Shown in pieces: positions 41,262 through 49,563 of a DNA stretch of 64,000 nt. The notes under the pieces are model-generated. The model saw nothing but the letters and a program-made list of their open reading frames with translations. It was not told the origin of the DNA and did not search any database. How positions within the stretch are numbered: the first letter of the stretch is position 1; every line of letters begins with the position of its first letter. The translations under genes and the position numbers were made by a program. Origin of the DNA: Microlunatus lacustris. GTDB taxonomy: Bacteria; Actinomycetota; Actinomycetes; Propionibacteriales; Propionibacteriaceae. The stretch is taken from the NCBI GenBank assembly GCA_039527025.1, contig BAAAJN010000005.1, positions 1 through 64,000 of the forward strand, in the 5' to 3' direction.

Positions 41262-41300
41262 CTAATCTGTCGGTCGTAGGTTCGAGTCCTACCGGGGGCG
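41262..41300. repeat. attR of the integrated element (displaced tRNA-Arg 3' half)
   Basis: CTAATCTGTCGGTC (41262-41275) matches attL exactly. The following T arm (GTAGG-TTCGAGT-CCTAC) and acceptor strand CGGGGGC complete a tRNA-Arg 3' half, which is the original chromosomal one. No 5' half is present, so it is not a tRNA gene. Confidence 0.92.
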
Positions 41301-41465
41301 CCGGACAGGCATCGATGACCCTCCTCGCGGCGGGGGAGTACGGGCCGCAGCAGGGGCGAGGAGCTCCGCGGGCTCGCCCAGCCCCTCCAGATCGGTCCAC
41401 TCCTCGGTCGGAGGACTGGCGTCCCCGGCGTGCCTGATCGGTTCGGCTGCCCCCGACCGTCTCGG

Positions 41466-42758
41466 TCAGCGGCAGGGGATGGCGACCCGGTCGGCGAACG
41501 GGTTGTCCCCCACGGGGACGTAGCGGAGGTCGGCGGAGGTGGGGTGCAGGGTGAGCTGGAGCCAGCCGTGCCCGCTGTGGGACCGGACGACCGAGTTGGT
41601 GCTCACCGTCGTGGTGGCCCTGAGGCTCTTGCCGCCGGTCCCGACGACGACCTGGGTGAGGCCGGCACTGCTGAGGACCCCGCCGCCGGTCTGCGGCCGG
41701 AACCGTTCGTAGTCGTGGTCGTGGCCGGACAGCACCAGGTCTGCCTTGGCGGCGACGAGGGCGTCGAAGAGCGGGCGCATCATGGCGTCGCTGCCGTGCC
41801 CGCCGGAGGAGAACCGCGGCCGGTGCATGATCGCCATGGTGCACCGGTTCGGGTGGGCAGCCAGGTCGCGCTCGAGCCAAGCCAGCTGCTTGCCGGTGGC
41901 CGCGACGTCCTGCTCGGTGTTCAGGGCGACGACGTGCCAGGCGCCGATGTCGTGGCTGTAGTAGCCCTTCGTCGGGAGGCCGGCCGCTGTGCCGAAGTAG
42001 CCGAAGTATCCGGCGGCACCGGGGGTGCGGTACTCGTGGTTGCCGGGGATGGGGCTGGTGATGTTCTTCAGCCGCCCGTAGCTGGGGTGGTAGGCCTGCT
42101 CGAACTGCTCGCGGGTGCCTTCGTCGTAGACGTTGTCGCCCAGGGCGAGGAAGGCGTTCGGCTCGGCGGCGAGGACGGAGTCCGAGACGGCCTCGTGCTG
42201 ACAGGTCGAGGCCGTGACGGTGGAGCCCGGCTCGCACACCAGGTCACCGACGGCGGCGACGACCGGGGCTGCGGTCGTGGACTGGCGGTGGGTCACCGAG
42301 CAGCTGGCGTGCCCATCACCGTCGCGGCCGACCCGGACCACGATCCTCGCGTCCCCGGAGGGCGGGTTCACCGGGTTCCGCGACGCGGAGACGCTGCCCT
42401 GTCGGTAGTCGACGGTGGCCGTCCGGTTCAGCGCCTGCAGCAACCGGCCCGACCCGTCGTAGGTGCGGACCGAGGAGTCGGTGGCGACCACCGCGAGCGT
42501 CGAGCTCCAGCTCGCCCGGTCCACGGCGACCTTCCGGAGCCCGGACGCCGTGTAGGTGCTGCCCCACACCACCGTGGTGTGCCAGGTGACCCCGCCACCG
42601 TCGACGCAGGATCCCGTCGTCGTCCGGGTCGTCGCTGCCTGCGCCGGCGACACCACCAGCCACCCCGCCAGCAGCATCGTGATCGCGAGGGCGCCGGCGC
42701 GGGCCGCGACCAACCGCAGGGACCCGTGGACGGGGGACGCGAACCAGCGTCGAGGCAT
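41466..42758 (-). CDS. secreted metallophosphoesterase
   Basis: A 430-residue exported phosphatase/nuclease-like enzyme. A signal peptide (basic start, LAITMLLAGWLVV, cut near SPAQA-A) is followed by a beta-rich N-terminal domain with two cysteines. The purple-acid-phosphatase-like core has VAAVGDLVC, LALGDNVYDEG, IPGNHEY, IMHRP and SGHDHDYERF, all five metal-binding blocks. The start ATG 42758 has GGAAGG 7 nt upstream. It is the first chromosomal gene after attR. Confidence 0.93.
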   Translation of the reverse strand: MPRRWFASPVHGSLRLVAARAGALAITMLLAGWLVVSPAQAATTRTTTGSCVDGGGVTWHTTVVWGSTYTASGLRKVAVDRASWSSTLAVVATDSSVRTYDGSGRLLQALNRTATVDYRQGSVSASRNPVNPPSGDARIVVRVGRDGDGHASCSVTHRQSTTAAPVVAAVGDLVCEPGSTVTASTCQHEAVSDSVLAAEPNAFLALGDNVYDEGTREQFEQAYHPSYGRLKNITSPIPGNHEYRTPGAAGYFGYFGTAAGLPTKGYYSHDIGAWHVVALNTEQDVAATGKQLAWLERDLAAHPNRCTMAIMHRPRFSSGGHGSDAMMRPLFDALVAAKADLVLSGHDHDYERFRPQTGGGVLSSAGLTQVVVGTGGKSLRATTTVSTNSVVRSHSGHGWLQLTLHPTSADLRYVPVGDNPFADRVAIPCR

Positions 42759-42975
42759 CGGTGCGCCTTCCACTCAGCCCCGAGCGGATCGACGGCGGCG
42801 GTCGACCTACGCCTCCGCCGAGGTTACCAGTGATCGGCCCCGTGCTCTGCGGTCGCTGGACAGGGATGAGGCGCTACGGGGGCCGCGACGAGCAGGGTTG
42901 TGGAGGCGCCGCCCGGCCCGACCGGACGCGCGAACTGCCTCCGGAGGTCGGGAGCCCGCCCGCTACTGTGCAGCC

Positions 42976-43665
42976 ATGGCGACCTTGACGCTCCCGGGAG
43001 GGCCCACCCTGAGCTACCGCGAGTGGGGTCGTCCCGACGGGGCGGTGGTCCTGCTGCTGCACGGGCTGGGCAGCTCGAGCGCGAGCTGGCGGCACCTCGC
43101 TCCGGTGCTCGGTCGGCGCTTCCGCTGCATCGCGCCGGATGCCCGCGGGCACGGGGAGTCCGAGTGGACGCGCGAGTACTCCCTCGACCTGTTCCGCGAC
43201 GACGTCGTCGGCCTGATGGAGGCGCTCGGCATCCTGGGCGCCATCCCCTTCGGGCACTCGATGGGCGCCCTGACCGCCTACCAGCTCGCAGCGACAAAAC
43301 CTGAGCTGGTGCGGATGCTGGTCCTGGAGGACATGCCCCCACCGGACCCCGCCGAGCCCCGGCGGCCCATCCCGCGCCAGCCCGAGCCGGGCGCCGACCA
43401 CGACTGGCGGGCGGTGATCGCGGTCAACCGCTGGCGCAACCAGCCCTCGCCCGGCTGGTGGGAGTACGCCGACCAGATCAGCGCGGAGACCCTCGTCCTC
43501 GGTGGTCTGCACAGCCACCTGCCGCAGCAGCGGCTGCGCGACCTGGCTGGTCGGCTGCCGAACGGCCGCTACGCCTCCCTCGACCTCGACCACGAGATGC
43601 ACGAGCAGCGTCCGGGCGAGGTGGCGACGGTCGTCGAGCCCTTCCTCCGGCCGTTCGCCAAGTAG
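42976..43665 (+). CDS. alpha/beta hydrolase
   Basis: A 229-residue hydrolase: VVLLLHGLGSS forms the oxyanion hole, GHSMGAL carries the nucleophilic serine, and the acid and histidine lie in LDLDHEMHEQ near the end. The lid region is short, with PPPDPAEPRRPIPRQ. TACTGT (42964-42969) is 6 nt before the ATG (leaderless promoter). Substrate unknown. Confidence 0.9.
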   Translation: MATLTLPGGPTLSYREWGRPDGAVVLLLHGLGSSSASWRHLAPVLGRRFRCIAPDARGHGESEWTREYSLDLFRDDVVGLMEALGILGAIPFGHSMGALTAYQLAATKPELVRMLVLEDMPPPDPAEPRRPIPRQPEPGADHDWRAVIAVNRWRNQPSPGWWEYADQISAETLVLGGLHSHLPQQRLRDLAGRLPNGRYASLDLDHEMHEQRPGEVATVVEPFLRPFAK

Positions 43666-43700
43666 CGGGTCGCCGATCCGGCCCCAGGTAGCCTGGCGCC

Positions 43701-45179
43701 ATGTCGGTGGCCACCAGCGCGGAGAGACGCGCGTTCGCCCGCAACGGCCTGCCCACCGATCCCGACCCGGGCGAGCCGCTGCCCAAGCGCCTGCTGCGCA
43801 GCCGGCTGTTCTGGCTCACCGTCGTCGTGCTGCTCGGCTACGTGGTGTGCCTGGTGCTGCTGTACCGCCAGGTCGTGCCCGACCAGGAGGTCCCCGGCGG
43901 CACCATCCCGGGCCTCGGCCGCGAGGCCCTGCCGATCGCCGCGAAGTACGCGGCCATCACCGCGATCCCGCTCTCCCTGGTCTTCCTCTGGGCTGACCGC
44001 TTCCGCCCGCAGCGGTTCTGGGTCTGGCTGATGACCTTCGGCTGGGGCGCGTGCGTGGCCACCTTCGTCTCGGCTCAGGTCAACACCTGGGCGGCCTCCC
44101 AGCTGAGCATCGCCGGCGACGGGGACCCGGCCACCGGCGCCCGGGCGGCCATCTTCGTCGCGCCGTTCGTGGAGGAGGCGGCGAAGGGCACCGTGCTCTT
44201 CTGGCTGGCCATCCTGATGCGCTACCAGTGGGTGAGCCGGCTGAGCGGGATCGTCCTCGCCGGCCTGTCCGGGGCGGCCTTCGCCTTCGTCGAGAACATC
44301 CTCTACTACGGCCGCGCCTACCGCTACGCCGCGCGGACCTTCGGTCAGGTCCCGCCGCTGGAGGCGCTGCAGCAGCTGTTCCTGCTCCGCGGGGTGATGA
44401 CCTTCTTCGGGCACCCGCTGTTCACCGCGATGCTGGGCATCGGGCTGGCCGTCGCGCTGCGGTCCAAGAGCAAGACGGTGCGGGTCGTCGCCCCGCTGGC
44501 CGGCTACCTGGCCGCCGCGTTCCTGCACATGGCCTTCAACACCACGGCTTCGCTGACCCAGGGCCGCAGCCAGCTGTTCGTCTACCTCTTCGTCGCCCTG
44601 CCGCTGGTGATCGGCGCCGTCGTCTTCGTCGTCCGGCAGCTGTTCCGCGAGGGTCGGCTGATCCGCGACCGGCTGGTCGACTACGTCCGCGTCGGCTGGC
44701 TGCCCGAGGGCGACCCGGCCGCGCTGTCCCGGCTGCGCACCCGGTCCAAGGCCGTCTGGCACGCGTTGTTCCTCGGTCCGCAGCCGCTGCTGGCCACGCT
44801 GCGGATGCAGCGCGCGGTGACCGAGCTCGCCTACCTGCGCGACGCGATGGTCCGCGGCCTCGTCGACCAGGCCGGCGTCCAGCGGGAGAAGCTGCTGCTG
44901 GCCCGGATCCGGGAGCTGCGTGCACTCGCGATCACCCAGCCGGAGGGCCGCGCCGCCTACCCCAGGCTGCGGCGGCGGCGGCAGGCCGCGGCCGCCGTGG
45001 GCGGCTACGCCCCGGCCAGCTACCCCGGCCCGGCCGGGATCGGCGGCAACTACCCGGCGCCGGCGATGACGGCCCCCGCGGTGCCGCCGGGTGTCCCCCC
45101 GTCGGCGGCTGCACCGCTGGGGCAGACTGCTACCCAGTACTCGGAGGTCGACCCGACCTGGAAGCCCCCGGGGGAGTAG
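43701..45179 (+). CDS. PrsW-type intramembrane metalloprotease
   Basis: A 492-residue multi-pass membrane protein of the PrsW/CAAX-protease-like group. The diagnostic EE-x2-K (E158, E159, K162 in VEEAAKG), FVENILYY (E198, N199), GHPLFTAMLG and FLHMAFN histidines are all present. Family PrsW cleaves anti-sigma factors in Bacillus. A C-terminal cytoplasmic part (about 350-492) adds helices and a Pro/Ala/Gly-rich tail. TAGCCT is 6 nt before the ATG. Followed within 16 bp by the GTPase pair. Confidence 0.92.
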   Translation: MSVATSAERRAFARNGLPTDPDPGEPLPKRLLRSRLFWLTVVVLLGYVVCLVLLYRQVVPDQEVPGGTIPGLGREALPIAAKYAAITAIPLSLVFLWADRFRPQRFWVWLMTFGWGACVATFVSAQVNTWAASQLSIAGDGDPATGARAAIFVAPFVEEAAKGTVLFWLAILMRYQWVSRLSGIVLAGLSGAAFAFVENILYYGRAYRYAARTFGQVPPLEALQQLFLLRGVMTFFGHPLFTAMLGIGLAVALRSKSKTVRVVAPLAGYLAAAFLHMAFNTTASLTQGRSQLFVYLFVALPLVIGAVVFVVRQLFREGRLIRDRLVDYVRVGWLPEGDPAALSRLRTRSKAVWHALFLGPQPLLATLRMQRAVTELAYLRDAMVRGLVDQAGVQREKLLLARIRELRALAITQPEGRAAYPRLRRRRQAAAAVGGYAPASYPGPAGIGGNYPAPAMTAPAVPPGVPPSAAAPLGQTATQYSEVDPTWKPPGE

Positions 45180-45194
45180 CAGGAGAGGAGCCCG

Positions 45195-47078
45195 ATGCCC
45201 AGCAGGCAGCCGACGCCGCTGGAGTCTGCGCTCACCGACCTGCGTGCTGCCGTCGCCCCGGTCACCTTCCCGCTGCCGCTGACGCGGGCCGCCGAGCAGC
45301 AGCGGGCGGTCACCGAGATCACCCGGCAGCTCGACGACTACGTGCTCCCCCGGCTGGCCACCATCGACGCGCCGTTGCTGGCCGTCGTCGGCGGCTCGAC
45401 CGGAGCCGGCAAGTCGACCCTGGTCAACTCCCTGGTCGGGCGCCGGGTGACCACGCCGGGCGTCATCCGGCCGACCACCCGGGCCCCCGTGCTGGTGCAC
45501 CACAGCAGTGACGCCCGCTGGTTCGCCGACGACCGCATCCTGCCCGGGCTGGCCCGCTCCACCGGCAGCCGCAACGACGCCTCGTCGCTGCAGCTGGTGA
45601 CCGACGACTCGATCCCGCCGGGGCTGGCCATCCTCGACGCCCCCGACATCGACTCGGTGGTCAGCGAGAACCGGGCGCTAGCTGCGCAGCTGCTGGCGGC
45701 GGCCGACCTGTGGCTGTTCGTCACCTCCGCGGCCCGCTACGCCGACCAGGTGCCCTGGGACTTCCTGCACGCGGCCGCCGACCGGAGCGCCGCCGTCGCG
45801 GTGGTGCTCGACCGGGTGCCGCCCCGCGCGATGGGGGAGGTGCCGCCGCACCTCGGGCAGATGATGAGCGAGCGCGGGCTGGCCGGCTCGCCGCTGTTCG
45901 CCGTCCCGGAGACCAGCGTCGACGCCGAAGGCCTGCTGCCGGTCGCCGCCATCCAGCCGATCCGCGGCTGGCTCGCCGCGCTCGCCGCGGACCAGAGCAG
46001 CCGCATCGCGGTCGTCCAGCGCACCCTCGACGGCGCCATCGGCGCCCTGGTCACACGCACCCCGGAGCTGGCCACCGCTGTCGACGACCAGGTCGAGGCG
46101 CTGAACCGGCTGCGGGCCGAGGTCGACCACTCCTACGCCGAGGCCGTCCGCAGCGTGCAGGTGCAGACCACCGACGGCACCCTGCTGCGCGGGGAGGTGC
46201 TGGCCCGCTGGCACGAGTTCGTCGGCACCGGGGAGTTCTTCCGGGCCCTGGAGCAGAAGGTCAGCTGGCTGCGGGACCGCGTCGTCTCCGCCTTCAAGGG
46301 GCAGCCACCCGAGGTCGACAACCTCAAGGTGGCCGTGGAGTCCGGCCTGGAGTCGCTGATCCGCGGTGAGGGCGACGCCGCCGCCGAGCGCGCGGAGGCG
46401 TCCTGGCGGGCCAACGCGGCCGGGCGTGCGTTGCTGGACCGCAGCCGCGTCGACCTCTCCCGCGCCTCGGCCGAGTTCGACCGCTCCGTGGAGCGGGCCA
46501 TCCGCGACTGGCAGGGCGCCGTCCTCGACCTCGTCGCTGACGAGGGGATGGGCAAGCGCTCGCGGGCCCGCTTCCTGGCCTTCGGGGTCAACGGCATCGG
46601 CGTCGCGCTGATGATCGTCGTCTTCGCCCACACCGGCGGGCTGGTCGGCGCCGAGGTCGGCGTGGCTGGTGGCACCGCGATCCTGGCCCAGCGGGTGCTC
46701 GAGGCCGTCTTCGGCGACCAGGCCGTCCGCCGGCTCGCCGAGACTGCCAAGGAGGAGCTGGACGCCCGGATCGAGGCGCTGATGTCCACCGAGCTGCTGC
46801 GCTACCACGCCCTGCTCGACGCGACCCCGGTCGACCCGGAGTCCGCGGCCCGGCTGCGGGCCGCCGCCGACGCGGTGCAGCGCTCCCGGGCCGACGGGCT
46901 GCCGTCAGGGCCTGCGCGGTCTGAGGACGACGAGCCGGCGCTGGCGGCCGCCCAGGGGCGGCGGGCGATCGACGCCCCCCGGGTCACCCAGGTCCCGTTC
47001 GCGGTCGACCCGGACGCCGACGTGCTGGACGCCGAGCTGGTCGAACCCACGCCCGTGCAGCGCGAGGACCTGCGATGA
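45195..47078 (+). CDS. dynamin-family GTPase, membrane associated
   Basis: A 627-residue dynamin-like GTPase. P-loop GGSTGAGKSTLVNSL near residue 66, switch region with IRPTTRAPVL, G3 ILDAPDIDSV, long helical stalk (about 250-450), and a hydrophobic segment FGVNGIGVALMIVVFAHTGG that can insert in membrane. Bacterial dynamins remodel membranes in division or stress. The last quarter is polar. It is paired with the next GTPase, 16 bp apart; the two probably form a heteromer. Confidence 0.9.
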   Translation: MPSRQPTPLESALTDLRAAVAPVTFPLPLTRAAEQQRAVTEITRQLDDYVLPRLATIDAPLLAVVGGSTGAGKSTLVNSLVGRRVTTPGVIRPTTRAPVLVHHSSDARWFADDRILPGLARSTGSRNDASSLQLVTDDSIPPGLAILDAPDIDSVVSENRALAAQLLAAADLWLFVTSAARYADQVPWDFLHAAADRSAAVAVVLDRVPPRAMGEVPPHLGQMMSERGLAGSPLFAVPETSVDAEGLLPVAAIQPIRGWLAALAADQSSRIAVVQRTLDGAIGALVTRTPELATAVDDQVEALNRLRAEVDHSYAEAVRSVQVQTTDGTLLRGEVLARWHEFVGTGEFFRALEQKVSWLRDRVVSAFKGQPPEVDNLKVAVESGLESLIRGEGDAAAERAEASWRANAAGRALLDRSRVDLSRASAEFDRSVERAIRDWQGAVLDLVADEGMGKRSRARFLAFGVNGIGVALMIVVFAHTGGLVGAEVGVAGGTAILAQRVLEAVFGDQAVRRLAETAKEELDARIEALMSTELLRYHALLDATPVDPESAARLRAAADAVQRSRADGLPSGPARSEDDEPALAAAQGRRAIDAPRVTQVPFAVDPDADVLDAELVEPTPVQREDLR

Positions 47079-47094
47079 GGGCGGGGCACCGCTG

Positions 47095-48756
47095 ATGGTC
47101 GGCAAGGGGGTGGCGCTGCTGCGCCGGCACGACGAGACCGCCCAGCTGGTCGCCCGGGTGCGGGCGCTGGGCGAGGCCGCGGAGCTCTGCGAGGGCCGGG
47201 TCGATCCTGACGCCGTGGCCGAGGCGCGTCGGGTGGTCACCCAGACCGACCGCCGGCTCGCCGTCTCCGGTGCGGCCACCGTCGTCGCCCTGGCCGGGGC
47301 CACCGGATCGGGCAAGTCGAGCACCTTCAACGCGCTCACCGGCACCGACCTGGCCACCGTCGGGGTCCGCCGACCCACGACCTCCACCGCGCTGGCCTGC
47401 AGCTTCGGCGAGGACTCCGCGGAGGAGCTGCTCGACTGGCTGGCCATCCCGCGCCGGCACGCGCTGGAGGCCGACCCGCAGCGGGCCGCCGGACTCGACG
47501 GCCTGGTGCTGCTCGACCTGCCCGACCACGACTCCACCGAGGTGGCGCACCGGATGGAGGTCGACCGGCTGGTCCAGCTGGTTGACATGCTGGTCTGGGT
47601 CGTCGACCCGCAGAAGTACGCCGACGCCGCGCTGCACGAGCGCTACCTCAAGCCGCTCGCCTCCCACGTCGACGTGATGCTGGTCGTCCTCAACCAGGTG
47701 GACACCCTCACCGTGGAGCAGAAGGAGCAGTGCCTCCGCGACCTGCGCCGGCTGCTGGCCAGCGAGGGCCTGGGTGCAGCCGAGGTGCTGGGCGTCTCCG
47801 CCCGCACCGGCGAGGGACTGCCGGAGCTCCGCGCTCGGCTGGGCAAGCGGATCGCCGACAAGCGGACCGCGGCCCGGCGGCTGGCCGCCGACGTCGAGGA
47901 CGCGGCCGGCGGCCTGGTCCAGGCGTCGGGACAGGAGAAGCTGCCGGTGCTGTCGTCGTCGACGGTCGACGCGCTGACCACCCAGCTGGCGCAGGCCGCC
48001 GGGGTGCCCGTCGTGGTCGAGGCGGTGGACAAGGCCTGGCGGCTGCGCGGCGGGCTGGCCACCGGGTGGCCGGTCCTCGCCTGGCTCGCCAAGTTCAAGC
48101 CCGACCCGCTCCGCCGGCTGCACCTGGACCGGCTCGGGGCCGGCGGACGCCGGAAGGAGATCGACCCGTCCGGGCTGGGCCGGACCTCGCTGCCGGCCAC
48201 CACCGGGGTCCAGCAGGCCCGGGTCGACACCGCGCTGCGCTCGCTGGCCGACACCGCGTCGGCGGGGATGAGCCGCGGCTGGGTGGACGCCGTGAGGACC
48301 GCCGCCCGCTCCGGGCAGGGCGAGCTGTCCGACGCCCTCGACCGGGCGGTCGCCGGCACCGACCTCGACCTGTCCGGGCACCGGCGCTGGTGGCAGGCGG
48401 TCCGGGTCCTGCAGTGGCTGCTGGTCGCAGCAGTCGTCGCGGGGCTGGTCTGGTTGGGCTCCTCCTTCGTGCTGGCCTACCTGCGGCTGCCGCCGCTGCC
48501 CGACGTGCTGTGGTGGAACCTGCCCGCGCCGACGGTGCTGACCCTGGGCGGGGTGCTGGCTGGGCTGCTCGTCGCGGCCCTGTCCCGGATCGGGGTGGTG
48601 GTCGGTGCCAGACGTCGGGCTCGCCGAGCCCGGGCCGCGCTGCGCCGGGCCGTCGCCGCGGTGGCGGACCGGCTGGTGGTCGAGCCGCTGCGCGTCGAGC
48701 GGCAGCGCTACGAGGACGCCCAGGCCGCGCTCGAGCGGGCCCGCAGCGCCCGTTGA
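47095..48756 (+). CDS. second dynamin-like GTPase, membrane associated
   Basis: A 553-residue GTPase with P-loop AGATGSGKSSTFNAL near residue 65, RRPTTSTALA switch I, LLDLPDHDSTEVAHR G3, LNQVDTL G4, and VSARTGEGLPEL G5. The C-terminal half has two transmembrane helices (LLVAAVVAGLVWLGSSFVL, VLTLGGVLAGLLVAALS). The pattern of two neighbouring dynamin-like GTPases with membrane ends recalls DynA/DynB of Streptomyces; whether they are orthologous needs comparison. Confidence 0.9.
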   Translation: MVGKGVALLRRHDETAQLVARVRALGEAAELCEGRVDPDAVAEARRVVTQTDRRLAVSGAATVVALAGATGSGKSSTFNALTGTDLATVGVRRPTTSTALACSFGEDSAEELLDWLAIPRRHALEADPQRAAGLDGLVLLDLPDHDSTEVAHRMEVDRLVQLVDMLVWVVDPQKYADAALHERYLKPLASHVDVMLVVLNQVDTLTVEQKEQCLRDLRRLLASEGLGAAEVLGVSARTGEGLPELRARLGKRIADKRTAARRLAADVEDAAGGLVQASGQEKLPVLSSSTVDALTTQLAQAAGVPVVVEAVDKAWRLRGGLATGWPVLAWLAKFKPDPLRRLHLDRLGAGGRRKEIDPSGLGRTSLPATTGVQQARVDTALRSLADTASAGMSRGWVDAVRTAARSGQGELSDALDRAVAGTDLDLSGHRRWWQAVRVLQWLLVAAVVAGLVWLGSSFVLAYLRLPPLPDVLWWNLPAPTVLTLGGVLAGLLVAALSRIGVVVGARRRARRARAALRRAVAAVADRLVVEPLRVERQRYEDAQAALERARSAR

Positions 48757-48780
48757 CCCAACCGTTCCCGGTGCCACCCA

Positions 48781-48907
48781 CCGATCCCTGAGCCTGTCGA
48801 AGGGCCCTTCGACAGGCTCAGGGATCGGGAGGGAGGCAGGGACCGGCCCTTCGACGGGCTCAGGGAGCGGGAGGGAGGCAGGGACCGCCCCTTCGACGGG
48901 CTCAGGG
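48781..48907. repeat. dispersed palindromic repeat, cluster 5 (four units)
   Basis: Units 1 and 2 form a perfect 48-bp palindrome with 24-bp arms (48781-48804 and 48805-48828), a cruciform or very strong hairpin. Units 3 (48846-48865) and 4 (48887-48907) are inverted copies separated by a repeated GAGGGAGGCAGGGACCG spacer. Unit 4 supplies the stop codon of the TetR gene. The hairpin also separates convergent genes and may terminate transcription. Confidence 0.93.
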
Positions 48908-49468
48908 AGCGGGTGCTGGGACGGCGATGATCCGCCGCGCCGCCTCGACCGCCGCGGCCCGCTGCTCGGCGGGGGAGGAGACCTGGTCCTCGGGCCGCAC
49001 GGGGGTCTGGATCCAGGCGTGCGCCACGGAGAACAACAGCTCGAGCAGGTCCTCGGGTCGCCAGCCCGGATCGACCCGGCCCTCGGACTGGGCTCGGGCC
49101 AGGGCCTCCACCTTGCGGTGCGGGACGACGTCGTGCGGCAGCCGGTAGTCGATGCCCTCCAGCCGGGCCCAGGTCAGCATCCGCAGGTGCTCGGGGTGCC
49201 GCGCCGACGCGTCGAACACCGCGCCGACGAAGCCGGCGACGTCCGCCGGGTCGAGGGTCACCGCGGCGTGGAACTCCGCCGCGTCGGCGTCCAGGACCGC
49301 CTGAAACAGGGTGGCCTTGTCGCTGAAGTAGGCGTAGAGCCGCTCCTTGCTGGCCTTGGCCTCGACGGCGATCCGGTCGATGCGGGCCCCGGCCAGCCCG
49401 CGCTCGGCAAACTCGGCCCGGGCGGCCAGCAGCACGCGGCTGCGGACGTCGGCGGCAGGGAGGGTCAT
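48902..49468 (-). CDS. TetR-family repressor of the adjacent exporter
   Basis: A 188-residue TetR regulator. HTH: RSRVLLAARAEFAERGLAGARIDRIAVEAKASKERLYAYFSDK (split between residues 9 and 52). The ligand domain is helical and ends VPAPAP. The stop TGA is the first part of a dispersed repeat. TAGTCT is 7 nt before the ATG. It is divergent from the DHA2 exporter, with an operator between them. Confidence 0.92.
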   Translation of the reverse strand: MTLPAADVRSRVLLAARAEFAERGLAGARIDRIAVEAKASKERLYAYFSDKATLFQAVLDADAAEFHAAVTLDPADVAGFVGAVFDASARHPEHLRMLTWARLEGIDYRLPHDVVPHRKVEALARAQSEGRVDPGWRPEDLLELLFSVAHAWIQTPVRPEDQVSSPAEQRAAAVEAARRIIAVPAPAP

Positions 49469-49488
49469 GCCCGCCAGACTAGACCAGT

Positions 49489-49500
49489 CGAACTAGTTCG
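49489..49500. promoter_or_regulatory. TetR operator candidate
   Basis: Perfect palindrome CGAACTAGTTCG in the 95-bp gap between tetR and the exporter, immediately upstream of the exporter -35 box and about 20 bp from the tetR start. The position fits repression of both genes. Confidence 0.75.
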
Positions 49501-49501
49501 T

Positions 49502-49531
49502 TTGACTCATGGTGGATAGCCCACCTACGCT
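49502..49531 (+). promoter_or_regulatory. exporter promoter
   Basis: TTGACT (49502-49507) and TACGCT (49526-49531) with an 18-bp spacer, near-consensus for the primary sigma factor, 32 bp before the exporter GTG. Confidence 0.65.
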
Positions 49532-49563
49532 ATGACCTCCGCCGTTCCGACCGAGGGATCTCC

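Larger units (their letters stand above)
30109..41275. mobile_element. integrated phage-satellite-like element, about 11.2 kb, in tRNA-Arg
   Basis: Bounded by attL and attR, with an integrase next to attL. Rightward genes: integrase, small hypothetical, DUF4145. Leftward genes: toxin-antitoxin pair and a long operon from an excisionase-like gene to a RepA-like helicase, HNH nuclease, small terminase and two unknowns. No large terminase, capsid, portal, tail, lysis or FtsK/Tra gene is present, so it is neither a full prophage nor an AICE. The set int-xis-rep-terS is that of phage-inducible islands. Classification is inference from gene content. Confidence 0.8.

Noticed and set aside
30109..41275. 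Actinomycete integrative conjugative element (AICE)
   Set aside because: AICEs carry an FtsK/Tra translocase and usually a KorSA-type regulator. None is seen, whereas TerS and HNH point to phage packaging.
41262..41300. Second tRNA-Arg gene
   Set aside because: Only the 3' half is present. There is no acceptor 5' strand or D arm, so it is the attR remnant.
48781..48907. Insertion sequence ends or attachment sites
   Set aside because: There is no transposase between the units and no target duplication. The same unit occurs alone elsewhere, so a dispersed palindromic repeat family fits better.
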